A stretch of 6,072 nt of DNA, from NCBI GenBank assembly GCA_023428205.1, contig JAEYZB010000166.1, positions 1 through 6,072 on the forward strand. The letters are read 5' to 3'. This document shows, one piece after another, positions 1 to 5,670 of the stretch. The position numbers and the translations under genes are program-made. The notes beneath the pieces were generated by a model, which saw nothing but the letters and a program-made list of their open reading frames with translations, was not told the DNA's origin and searched no databases. The first letter of the stretch is position 1. Every line of letters starts with the position of its first letter. The stretch is from Bacteroidota bacterium (lineage in GTDB: Bacteria > Bacteroidota > Bacteroidia > Chitinophagales > LD1).

Positions 1-1
1 C

Positions 2-469
2 TACGGCAGCGTACGCGAACCGATTCCCTTTAATCTGGCAGCAGGTTTGTCATTTGGCTTTAAGGAGCTGCCGTTGCGCTTCCATTTTAATTTTCATCAC
101 TTGAATAATTGGAAGTTGCGCTACCACAATCCTGCGGATAATGCGGGACAAAATCTGTTTGATGACCCATCGCAAACCGAATCGAAATCGTCTGCTGCGG
201 CCGATGAATTTTTTCGCCACGTGGTGATTGGCGTGGAAGCGAATATTAAAAAGATTGTGTTTGTAGAGTTTGCCTACAATCACCAAAACCGAATGGAATT
301 TAAGCAGGAAACACGCAGAGGTTTGGCGGGCTTTTCCTTTGGTGTGGGCGTAAACGTGAAACAAATTCGGGTACAGGCCGCCTTGGTCGCGCATCCGCTG
401 AAACAAACGCTTGCTCAATTTACCGTAAATGTGAATACTGCGGGGTTTGTGAAGAAGAAAGCAAATTAA
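2..469 (+). CDS. porQ: PorQ-like type IX secretion outer-membrane protein, C-terminal part (5' end outside window)
   Basis: The frame is open from base 2 to a TAA at 467-469, giving 155 residues without a start, so the true start lies upstream. PorQ is a predicted outer-membrane beta-barrel of the type IX secretion system, associated with the PorU/PorV/PorZ complex that processes and anchors cargo at the cell surface. The recognition rests on remembered family patterns: PIPFNLAAG leading to PLRFHFNFHHLNNWKLRYHNP, then FFRHVVIGVEA, a strand-like stretch VFVEFAYNHQNRMEFK, and GLAGFSFGVGVNVKQIRVQ near the end. Alternating hydrophobic residues fit transmembrane beta strands. Full-length members are roughly 330-350 residues, so a little under half is visible. 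The C-terminal tail is unusually lysine-rich (VKKKAN). The first in-frame ATG, at base 47, is internal to the conserved region and is not the start. A general PorV/FadL-like barrel protein is the main alternative. Confidence 0.75.
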   Translation, partial: YGSVREPIPFNLAAGLSFGFKELPLRFHFNFHHLNNWKLRYHNPADNAGQNLFDDPSQTESKSSAAADEFFRHVVIGVEANIKKIVFVEFAYNHQNRMEFKQETRRGLAGFSFGVGVNVKQIRVQAALVAHPLKQTLAQFTVNVNTAGFVKKKAN

Positions 470-483
470 TGCTCAATTGATAG

Positions 484-568
484 TGGTTAATTATTATAAA
501 TACTACTGCGTTTGTATATTACATTGGACCATTATTAACCATTAACAATTAATCATTAACCATTATTC
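484..568. repeat. AT-rich intergenic repeats built on ATTAACCATTA
   Basis: The 115-base gap between the PorQ-like gene and the epimerase gene carries ATTAACCATTA twice, at 534-544 and 555-565, 21 bases apart. The octamer CCATTATT also occurs twice, at 529-536 and 560-567. An inverted copy, TGGTTAAT, lies at 484-491. Bases 484-494 could pair with 531-541 at 10 of 11 positions across a 36-base loop, which might help end the upstream transcript. Low-complexity elements of this kind are, from memory, frequent between genes of Bacteroidetes. No protein-coding signal is seen here. Confidence 0.5.
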
Positions 569-569
569 T

Positions 570-577
570 TAGCTTTG
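570..577 (+). promoter_or_regulatory. Bacteroidetes-type -7 promoter box (TAGCTTTG)
   Basis: TAGCTTTG matches the Bacteroidetes -7 consensus TAnnTTTG exactly. It ends 7 bases before the ATG at 585, so transcription would start only a few bases before, or at, the start codon, giving an almost leaderless mRNA. A convincing -33 TTTG at the usual 19-21 base spacing is not present; the AT-rich repeats occupy that place. This would drive the epimerase-CBS gene and probably the DAHP synthase gene behind it. Confidence 0.6.
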
Positions 578-584
578 CCCCGCA

Positions 585-1583
585 ATGAAAATTTCCGCTT
601 CGGTTTTTGCGAAGAAAGAAGACAATCTTTCCTTTTTGGTGAGTGAATTGAAACGCATCGGAGTTTCTCTTTTACATATAGATTGTAAAGACGATGAGCG
701 TGTCATTGCTGCACTTGGCGAAAATCAACAACATTTTTCATTGCCATTAGATGTTCATTTAATCAGTGCGGAACCACAACGTTTTTTTGCCGAATTAGAA
801 GCCTTGAACGTTGCACGAGTTTGTTTGCAATACGAAAATTTGAACGAAATCCCAACTTCATTTTGGAGCATAAAAGCACAAAAAGGAATCGCATTGCAAA
901 GTCATACTTCTCTGGAAATATTGGCGCAATTTCCGAATCTGGATTTTGTGATGCTGATGTGTACCATACCTGGCGAAAGTGGCGGTAAGTTTGATGTTTC
1001 CAATTTTCAACGCATCAACGAATTGAAAAATCGTTTTCCGAAATTGAAAATCACGATTGATGGTGGCGTGAATAGTGAAGTGGCTTTTGTGTTGAAACTT
1101 TTGGGTGTAGATACGGTAGTTTCGGGTTCTTATTTATTGGATAAAAACGAGTATGGGTTGAATATGCTGAACCTATTGTACCCGATTGCAGGGAATACGT
1201 TTCACGTAAAAGATTTTCAGCAGCCTGCAAAATTTGAACCGGTGCTTACGCTCGGTAAATTCAGTTTCCGAGAAGCGGTGCAAACCATTGAAAACTTTAA
1301 AACCGGTTACGCGATTGTAGTAGATGAAAACGGTAAATTCATAGGAGTAATTACCAATGCCGATGTACGGAAAACACTCCTGAAACACTGGAATAATTTA
1401 GACAGTTTGGCGTACGAAGAATATATCAATTTCCAACCGATTGCGATTGCTGAAACAGACAGTTTACAAGCGATGTTGAGTTTGATTGAAAGCCAAAGCC
1501 GAATTATTTTATTTTTGCCCGCTATTGACACAGAGGGTAGATTTACAGGGGTTGTGCCGTTGAATAATTTAGCGAAAGGATAA
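585..1583 (+). CDS. Ribulose-phosphate 3-epimerase-like protein fused to a C-terminal CBS domain pair
   Basis: This 332-residue protein has two parts. Residues 1 to about 200 resemble ribulose-5-phosphate 3-epimerase, a (beta/alpha)8 barrel that interconverts ribulose 5-phosphate and xylulose 5-phosphate. The expected metal and catalytic positions are all present: H31 and D33 in LLHID, H58 in LDVHL, and D159 in the IDGGV motif. A phosphate-binding SGS (180-182) and a lid-like MCTIPGESGGKF (125-136) follow family order. Two deviations stand out: the family DVMDG...FVPN segment reads DCKDDERV, and the PGFGGQ lid reads PGESGG, so the substrate may differ. Residues about 216-332 form two CBS motifs, a module that commonly binds AMP, ATP or S-adenosylmethionine. 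The first ends in the canonical GVITNAD (254-260), the second in the weaker GVVPLNN (322-328). Typical epimerases are about 220 residues and lack CBS domains. The ATG is fixed by the promoter box just upstream. The DAHP synthase gene follows after 50 bases with no promoter box between, suggesting co-transcription. The domain calls are firm; the exact reaction is inferred. Confidence 0.8.
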   Translation: MKISASVFAKKEDNLSFLVSELKRIGVSLLHIDCKDDERVIAALGENQQHFSLPLDVHLISAEPQRFFAELEALNVARVCLQYENLNEIPTSFWSIKAQKGIALQSHTSLEILAQFPNLDFVMLMCTIPGESGGKFDVSNFQRINELKNRFPKLKITIDGGVNSEVAFVLKLLGVDTVVSGSYLLDKNEYGLNMLNLLYPIAGNTFHVKDFQQPAKFEPVLTLGKFSFREAVQTIENFKTGYAIVVDENGKFIGVITNADVRKTLLKHWNNLDSLAYEEYINFQPIAIAETDSLQAMLSLIESQSRIILFLPAIDTEGRFTGVVPLNNLAKG

Positions 1584-1590
1584 ATATTAG

Positions 1591-1618
1591 GCGTAAGTCG
1601 TAAGGAATAAGGAGCAAG
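1591..1618. repeat. Degenerate heptamer tandem repeat (four units NNNNAAG)
   Basis: Four back-to-back 7-base units are readable: GCGTAAG, TCGTAAG, GAATAAG and GAGCAAG, followed by a looser TAAAAAAG at 1619-1626. They fill most of the 50-base gap between the epimerase-CBS and DAHP synthase genes. Similar GTAAG-type heptamer runs are, from memory, common between Bacteroidetes genes. The purine-rich end lies just upstream of the ATG at 1634 and may help ribosome binding, though it is not a standard Shine-Dalgarno sequence. Confidence 0.6.
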
Positions 1619-1633
1619 TAAAAAAGAAGAATT

Positions 1634-2632
1634 ATGATAATTCATTTAAAGAATAGCGTGAGCGATGAACAGGCACAACAATTAGGTGCTGCCTCAAAAA
1701 GTATTTATTTCAAACAAGGAGAGACGCACGTTTTGGTTACTTCCTCTAAGCTAAAAGAAGTGCCGGAAGTGTTGCAAGCGCACACGGAAAAATCGTTTCT
1801 CACATCATCGGATATTCAGTTGGCAAGTAAAGAATACATGCCCCATGTGCGGGAAATTAAACTCGGTAATTTGACGATTGGCGGAAACTCCAATAATTCG
1901 GTGGTGATTACAGGCCCATGTTCTGTGGAATCGGAAGAACAACTCGATTCAGCCGCAAAATTGTGTGTGGAATTGGGTGTAAACATTCTGCGTGCCGGGG
2001 CTTTCAAACCAAGAACTTCGCCTTACACGTTTCAAGGCTTAGGGTTGGAAGGATTGAAATTATTGGCAAAAATGCGCGAGAAATATGCTTTGCAAGTTAT
2101 CACGGAAGTGAAAGACAGCACGCATATTGATGCCGTGATTGAATACACCGATATTGTTCAAATTGGCGCGAAAGCGATGTATGACCAAGGCATTTTGCGC
2201 AAATGCGGGCAAACACAAAAACCAATTTTATTGAAACGCGGTTTTGGTTCTACTTTGCAAGAGTTCGCACAAGCCGCAGAATTTATTTTGAGTGGTGGCA
2301 ATCCGAATGTGATTTTGTGCGAACGTGGTATTAGAACATTTGAAACTAAAACGCGTTTTACGCTCGATCTTTGTGGGGCAGTATGGTTGAAACAATACAC
2401 AAACTTGCCGGTGATTCTTGACCCAAGCCACGCCATCGGATATGCTTACGGAGTTCCTGATTTGGCGCGCGCTTGCCTGGCATTAGGTGCTGATGGCTTA
2501 CTGATAGAAACGCACCCGAATCCCAAAGTCGCACTTTCAGATGCCGAACAACAATTGAACTTTGATGAGTTTCGTGCATTACACAAATCATTGGGTGCGG
2601 TGGCTACGGCTGTGGGACGCAAATTGGTTTAG
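1634..2632 (+). CDS. aroF: 3-deoxy-7-phosphoheptulonate (DAHP) synthase, type I-beta with N-terminal regulatory-like domain
   Basis: The enzyme condenses phosphoenolpyruvate with erythrose 4-phosphate to DAHP, the first step of the shikimate pathway to aromatic amino acids, in the cytoplasm. Residues 1 to about 68 form the ferredoxin-like N-terminal extension typical of the Thermotoga-type subgroup, where it carries tyrosine/phenylalanine feedback control. The barrel follows with GPCSVES (94-100), FKPRTSPY (124-131), LLKRG (199-203), DPSHAIG (263-269) and IETHP (291-295). The metal ligands known from the Thermotoga enzyme (Cys102, His272, Glu298, Asp309) map here to C96, H266, E292 and D303, all with the same six-residue offset. 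The substrate lysines K125 and K201 are present. KPRTS separates it from the related KDO-8-phosphate synthases. The usual QIGARNMQNFELL segment reads QIGAKAMYDQGIL, which I recall from other Bacteroidetes homologues. At 332 residues it is full length. It lies 50 bases after the epimerase-CBS gene and is probably co-transcribed. No chorismate mutase domain is present. Confidence 0.95.
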   Translation: MIIHLKNSVSDEQAQQLGAASKSIYFKQGETHVLVTSSKLKEVPEVLQAHTEKSFLTSSDIQLASKEYMPHVREIKLGNLTIGGNSNNSVVITGPCSVESEEQLDSAAKLCVELGVNILRAGAFKPRTSPYTFQGLGLEGLKLLAKMREKYALQVITEVKDSTHIDAVIEYTDIVQIGAKAMYDQGILRKCGQTQKPILLKRGFGSTLQEFAQAAEFILSGGNPNVILCERGIRTFETKTRFTLDLCGAVWLKQYTNLPVILDPSHAIGYAYGVPDLARACLALGADGLLIETHPNPKVALSDAEQQLNFDEFRALHKSLGAVATAVGRKLV

Positions 2633-2652
2633 TCTATATTATACAATTCTCT

Positions 2653-2660
2653 TAGTTTTG
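2653..2660 (+). promoter_or_regulatory. Bacteroidetes-type -7 promoter box (TAGTTTTG)
   Basis: TAGTTTTG matches TAnnTTTG exactly and lies 17 bases before the ATG at 2678, in the 45-base gap after the DAHP synthase gene. The -33 element is weak: TTTA at 2628-2631 lies at a 21-base spacing and overlaps the DAHP synthase stop codon. Transcription would begin a few bases downstream, giving a leader of roughly 10-13 bases for the secreted repeat protein and possibly nhaA. No obvious terminator hairpin separates it from the upstream gene. Confidence 0.55.
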
Positions 2661-2677
2661 CCGACATTTTTGAGAAA

Positions 2678-4435
2678 ATGAATAAACTGTTTTTTGCGTC
2701 AATCCTGCTCGTTTTTTTTACCCATTTTGCAGAAGCGCAGTGTGTGTCGCAGATTACGTTTAGCCCGAATGATACTATCTGTGTCGGTCAGCCGGCAACT
2801 ATTTCGCTGACAAATGCAGGAGTTACGTCCGTTACATGGAGTGGCGGTGATTTGGCAAGTCCTCAATCAAGTGCTTCAATAAATGTTGCACCGACTTCTA
2901 CGAAAATATATATTGTCAACTGGACCAGCGGAACGTGTACCGTTACCGATTCGGTGCGTTTGATTGTAACCCCTGTTCGTGCCGTTTTTCAGAATAAAAC
3001 CAATCCAAGTTGTGGGCAAAATAATGGAGCGATAAACTGTTCCGCTGCGGGAACATCTATGGTTTTTACCTACTTTAGAAATGGCGTGTTTTATTCAGAT
3101 GGAGCCACGCAAGTTTCAAATCTTCCTTCCGGCAATTATACCTTTGTGGTGTATGATAGAATTACGGGCTGTTCGGATACAGCAGATAATATTGTTTTGA
3201 CAGATAATACTTCGTTTCCTTCTTTTTCATCAATACAAACGACCGGAGTTGCTTGTTACGGCAATACGAATGGAAGTATTTCGGTAGCCGTGACAGGAGG
3301 CACAGGAAACTACACCTATACATGGAGTCACAGTTCAACGAATCACACCAACACAGCAACAGGATTGACCTCAGGAACGGTCTATACGGTAACGGTAGAC
3401 GATGGCTCTTGCCTGCCGATAGATACTTCTATCTCCCTTTCCGGTCCTTCAGATTCGCTTCGTGTGAGCTTGGTGTCTATGAACGATAACTGTCAGCAAA
3501 GTGTCGGAAAATCATTGGCTTCTGTGACTGGCGGAACAACACCTTATCAATATGTTTGGGCAAATTCTAGCGTAACAGCGGATTCGCTTACGGGAATTTT
3601 AGGACCTGTGCGAGTAAATGTTACGGTTACCGATGTAAACGGTTGTTCTGCTATAGCAACGGATTCTATTTTGAATACCGGTTCGCCATCGTTTCAAATC
3701 ACGGATGTAGATTCAACCTGTGGAGGCGGTACACAAGGCGGCATTACGATTACACCATTTTCAAATGACGGACCATTTTCGTATGTGTGGTCGTTTGGCA
3801 GCACCACAACTCAAGGCACAGTAAGCGGTCTGGCGGCAGGAACCTACACGGTTTCTGCTTATAACTCGCTCAACTGTGCGCAAATCCTTTCCATCATAGT
3901 TCCCGAATATCAAGGCTCGACCTTTGATTTGGGAGGTAATCAGGATATGCTTTTGGGTGGGGTAGCGGCTATTGAAATTCAAACCGATGCCGGAATTTCT
4001 TCCGTACAGTGGTCGCCATTGGGTGTTTCGACTTCCGGTGATGGCGTGTATTATGTTTCGCCAAGCGATACGACCACTTACTATGTGACCGCTACTTATG
4101 GTGCGGGCTGTACTCTGACGGATTCCATTATCATTAATGTGATTCACACAGCGGATTCCTTGGAAATTCCCAATATTTTTACGCCCAATGGAGACGGTAC
4201 GAATGATGAATTTTATGTGAAACATCATGGAGTAAAGTCGTTTCAACTATGGATTTACGACCGTTGGGGAAATTTGATTTATCGCACGACAGAGGTGGAT
4301 TTCCGTTGGTCGGGAGAAGATATGCGCACCAACACATTGATGTCTGATGGCAATTATGCTTATATGGCGGAATATTCCTTTTTGCAAAATCCTTCCCTAC
4401 AACGGAAAAAAGGATTTATTTCACTTATTAAATGA
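2678..4435 (+). CDS. Secreted SprB-like repeat protein with type-B (gliding motility-associated) type IX C-terminal sorting domain
   Basis: The 585-residue product begins with a clear Sec signal peptide: MNK, a hydrophobic core through about residue 17, then AEAQ, with likely cleavage after A20. Residues 22-98 look like an Ig/PKD-type beta domain (SVTWSGGD). Residues about 109-409 hold four SprB-like repeats, each opening with a Cys-containing motif and NG/GG-I and closing with YTV-type strands and a second Cys. Residues about 415-489 form another beta-sandwich-like domain (VQWSPLG...TTTYYVTATYGAGC). Residues 497-585 are the sorting domain, opening NIFTPNGDGTND, continuing LWIYDRWGNLIY, and ending GFISLIK. 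Such proteins cross the outer membrane by type IX secretion and act at the surface or are released, often as adhesins. No enzymatic motif is visible, so the specific role is unknown. The start is supported by the promoter box and signal peptide. The stop codon lies inside the first copy of a 31-bp tandem duplication. Confidence 0.9.
   Translation: MNKLFFASILLVFFTHFAEAQCVSQITFSPNDTICVGQPATISLTNAGVTSVTWSGGDLASPQSSASINVAPTSTKIYIVNWTSGTCTVTDSVRLIVTPVRAVFQNKTNPSCGQNNGAINCSAAGTSMVFTYFRNGVFYSDGATQVSNLPSGNYTFVVYDRITGCSDTADNIVLTDNTSFPSFSSIQTTGVACYGNTNGSISVAVTGGTGNYTYTWSHSSTNHTNTATGLTSGTVYTVTVDDGSCLPIDTSISLSGPSDSLRVSLVSMNDNCQQSVGKSLASVTGGTTPYQYVWANSSVTADSLTGILGPVRVNVTVTDVNGCSAIATDSILNTGSPSFQITDVDSTCGGGTQGGITITPFSNDGPFSYVWSFGSTTTQGTVSGLAAGTYTVSAYNSLNCAQILSIIVPEYQGSTFDLGGNQDMLLGGVAAIEIQTDAGISSVQWSPLGVSTSGDGVYYVSPSDTTTYYVTATYGAGCTLTDSIIINVIHTADSLEIPNIFTPNGDGTNDEFYVKHHGVKSFQLWIYDRWGNLIYRTTEVDFRWSGEDMRTNTLMSDGNYAYMAEYSFLQNPSLQRKKGFISLIK
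3002..3904 (+). repeat. Four tandem SprB-like protein repeats with paired cysteines
   Basis: Within the secreted protein, residues 109-409 contain four repeats of about 76-81 residues. Their first cysteines are C112, C193, C272 and C348, and their closing cysteines are C165, C245, C323 and C400, giving internal spacings of 53, 52, 51 and 52 residues. The conserved pattern is C..(x)NG/GG.I, a GG..PY.Y.W core, an L..G.Y.V stretch, then the second Cys. DNA identity between units is low, so these are old repeats rather than recent duplications. Confidence 0.75.
4166..4435 (+). other. Type-B type IX secretion C-terminal sorting domain (gliding motility-associated domain)
   Basis: Residues 497-585 of the secreted protein match the remembered pattern of this domain: NIFTPNGDGTNDEF at the start, a W-Y-D-R-W-G-N-L-I-Y core at about 525-535, FRWSGED, SDGNYAYMAEY, and a short basic plus hydrophobic end, KKGFISLIK. 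The domain targets cargo to the type IX translocon. It links this gene functionally to the PorQ-like gene at the left edge. Confidence 0.9.
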
Positions 4436-4489
4436 GAAATAGAATTTCAAAAATCAATTTAAATGAGAAATAGAATTTCAAAAATCAAT
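4428..4489. repeat. Perfect 31-bp tandem duplication across the adhesin stop / nhaA start
   Basis: Bases 4428-4458 and 4459-4489 are identical and directly abutting, with a mismatch immediately on each side. Copy 1 contains the TGA of the secreted-protein gene (4433-4435), overlapped by an ATG (4432-4434). Copy 2 contains the ATG at 4463 now used by nhaA. The period of 31 is not a multiple of three, so the two ATGs lie in different frames. The simplest reading is that nhaA originally started at an ATGA overlap with the upstream stop, and a duplication then moved its start 31 bases downstream. Confidence 0.95.
4432..4473 (+). other. 13-codon mini-reading frame created by the duplication
   Basis: The ATG in copy 1 opens a frame encoding MRNRISKINLNEK and stops at TAG (4471-4473). 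The first nine residues equal the first nine of NhaA, because the frame is a relic of its start. It overlaps the adhesin stop by ATGA and ends 8-10 bases inside nhaA, so a ribosome finishing here could reinitiate at the nhaA ATG at 4463. It is probably not a functional peptide, but it may affect nhaA translation. Confidence 0.4.
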
Positions 4490-5602
4490 CGCCAACTTTG
4501 GCAAACCTTTCTGCTGTACGCAACGGGAGGAAATTTGGTTATTCTAAGCGCTGCTATTGCATTGCTGTTAGCCAACTCGGCAGAAGGAGAAACGTTCGTT
4601 CACTTTTGGCATTCATCGGTCGCTGATTTCACGATAGAATGGTTCGTGAATGACGTACTGATGGTTTTTTTCTTTCTCTTGGTGGGATTGGAGATAAAAC
4701 GAGAGATTGTAGCGGGTGCCTTATCGGATAGAAAAGCAGCTGTACTGCCTGTAGTGGCGGCTTTAGGAGGAATGGTTGTTCCGGCTTTGCTGTTCACGCT
4801 TTTTAATTTTCATCAACCTACCCTTTCGGGTTGGGCTATACCCATGGGTACGGATAGTGCGTTTGCATTGGCTATTTTGAATTTGGTGAAAAGATATATT
4901 CCTAACAACGCATTTATTTTACTTTCCACTTTAGCGGTGGCAGATGATTTGGGTGCGGTGTTGGTGATTGCGCTGTTTTATACGGCAGAGCTGAATGTTA
5001 TTGCCCTTGCGGCTGTGGCGGGTATTTATGCGCTTTTGTTGCTATACAATAAAATGGGTAAAAAAAATGAGCTCGTCTATGTATTGTTGGGCATTGCGTT
5101 GTGGTTTGCGGTGTGGCAAAGCGGAGTGCATGCCACCATTGCGGGAGTGATGTTGGCATTTGCCATTCCATTTTCGGAAGAGGCTTCTTCTCCGTTTCAG
5201 AAGCTGATGCACGGACTCGAAAAACCGGTGAATTATTTTGTGTTGCCCGTTTTTGCCTTATGTAATACCGCTATTGTTATTGAAGCGGAATATCTGCAGA
5301 ACATAGCTTCTCCATTGGCATTGGGTATTTTGTCGGGCTTGGTTTTAGGAAAGGTAAGCGGAATCTTTTCGTTCAGTTGGATTGCGGTGAAAATGGGTTG
5401 GGCAAATTTACCCGATAAGTTATACTGGCGACACGTTTTCGGTTTAGGACTATTGGGCGGAGTCGGTTTTACGATGTCTGTTTTTGTAACGATGCTTTCG
5501 TTTGGCGATGTCGCACTTGTTGCGCAAGCGAAATTGTATATCGTCATCGGTTCCTGTGTTTCTGCGGTGTTGGGATTGGTGTGGCTGCGACTTGCGAAGT
5601 AG
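4463..5602 (+). CDS. nhaA: NhaA family Na+/H+ antiporter
   Basis: This 379-residue inner-membrane protein has about 11-12 hydrophobic segments and is close to the 388 residues of the E. coli protein. NhaA expels Na+ (and Li+) in exchange for protons and supports sodium and pH homeostasis. Hallmarks are VGLEIKRE (74-81), the conserved acidic/basic group linked to pH sensing; GTDSAFALAIL (129-139), with D131 matching E. coli Asp133; the ion-binding pair D161-D162 in AVADDLGA, matching Asp163-Asp164; SGVHATIAG (220-228); K297 in LGKVSGI, matching Lys300; and GLLGGVGFTMSVF (329-341). All key residues are intact. The start at 4463 is secure because an in-frame TAA immediately precedes it (4460-4462). 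The gene follows the secreted-protein gene by 27 bases, has no promoter box of its own in that gap, and sits at a duplicated start region, so it is likely transcribed from upstream and translated less tightly coupled than before. Confidence 0.96.
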   Translation: MRNRISKINRQLWQTFLLYATGGNLVILSAAIALLLANSAEGETFVHFWHSSVADFTIEWFVNDVLMVFFFLLVGLEIKREIVAGALSDRKAAVLPVVAALGGMVVPALLFTLFNFHQPTLSGWAIPMGTDSAFALAILNLVKRYIPNNAFILLSTLAVADDLGAVLVIALFYTAELNVIALAAVAGIYALLLLYNKMGKKNELVYVLLGIALWFAVWQSGVHATIAGVMLAFAIPFSEEASSPFQKLMHGLEKPVNYFVLPVFALCNTAIVIEAEYLQNIASPLALGILSGLVLGKVSGIFSFSWIAVKMGWANLPDKLYWRHVFGLGLLGGVGFTMSVFVTMLSFGDVALVAQAKLYIVIGSCVSAVLGLVWLRLAK

Positions 5603-5606
5603 GTCG

Positions 5607-5652
5607 AAAAAATGCGGTGCATTGAGTACTTCGACAAGCTCAGTATAACACC
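5607..5652 (-). terminator. REP-like bulged hairpin followed by a T-tract, terminator for the minus-strand gene
   Basis: Bases 5621-5626 (ATTGAG) can pair with 5639-5644 (CTCAGT, one G-T wobble), and CTT (5629-5631) with AAG (5636-5638) around a CGAC loop, leaving a two-base TA bulge. GGTG (5616-5619) and CACC (5649-5652) can extend the stem. On the minus strand the hairpin is followed within three bases by six T residues (A run at 5607-5612), as expected for intrinsic termination of the exonuclease-like gene. The core CTTCGACAAGCTCAG is a sequence I recognise as recurring between genes in many Bacteroidetes, resembling a repetitive extragenic palindrome. Confidence 0.6.
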
Positions 5653-5668
5653 TGCCGAAATGAGCAGG
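5651..5668. terminator. Small palindromic hairpin between convergent genes
   Basis: CCTGC (5651-5655) and GCAGG (5664-5668) form a perfect 5-bp stem with an 8-base loop, two bases from the stop codon of the minus-strand gene. It shares two bases with the outer arm of the neighbouring REP-like hairpin, so the two structures may be alternatives. No strong T-tract follows it on the plus strand (only GGATTTAA), so a terminating role for nhaA is weak. Confidence 0.35.
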
Positions 5669-5670
5669 AT

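Noticed and set aside
50..418. Minus-strand open frame of 122 residues opposite the PorQ-like gene
   Set aside because: It lies wholly opposite a recognisable coding frame, has no family motif, and its composition is that expected from the antisense of the PorQ-like gene.
585..1184. Assignment of the TIM barrel to phosphoribosylanthranilate isomerase (TrpF) or hexulose-6-phosphate synthase
   Set aside because: TrpF would suit the aromatic context, but LDVHL, H31/D33 and the MCTIPG...IDGGV order are features of the ribulose-phosphate epimerase family.
2729..2746. Possible lipoprotein signal at the start of the secreted repeat protein
   Set aside because: The residues before C22 are AEAQ, which do not fit a lipobox (no L-x-G/A/S directly before Cys); ordinary signal peptidase cleavage after AEA fits better, and the type-B sorting domain explains localisation.
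3761..4246. Minus-strand open frame of 161 residues opposite the secreted repeat protein
   Set aside because: It is long, but the plus strand has an unmistakable sorting domain and repeats here; the antisense product has no recognisable domain or plausible start context.
4428..4489. Possible minimal CRISPR repeat pair
   Set aside because: The two 31-bp copies abut with no spacer and overlap coding sequence; this is a simple tandem duplication.
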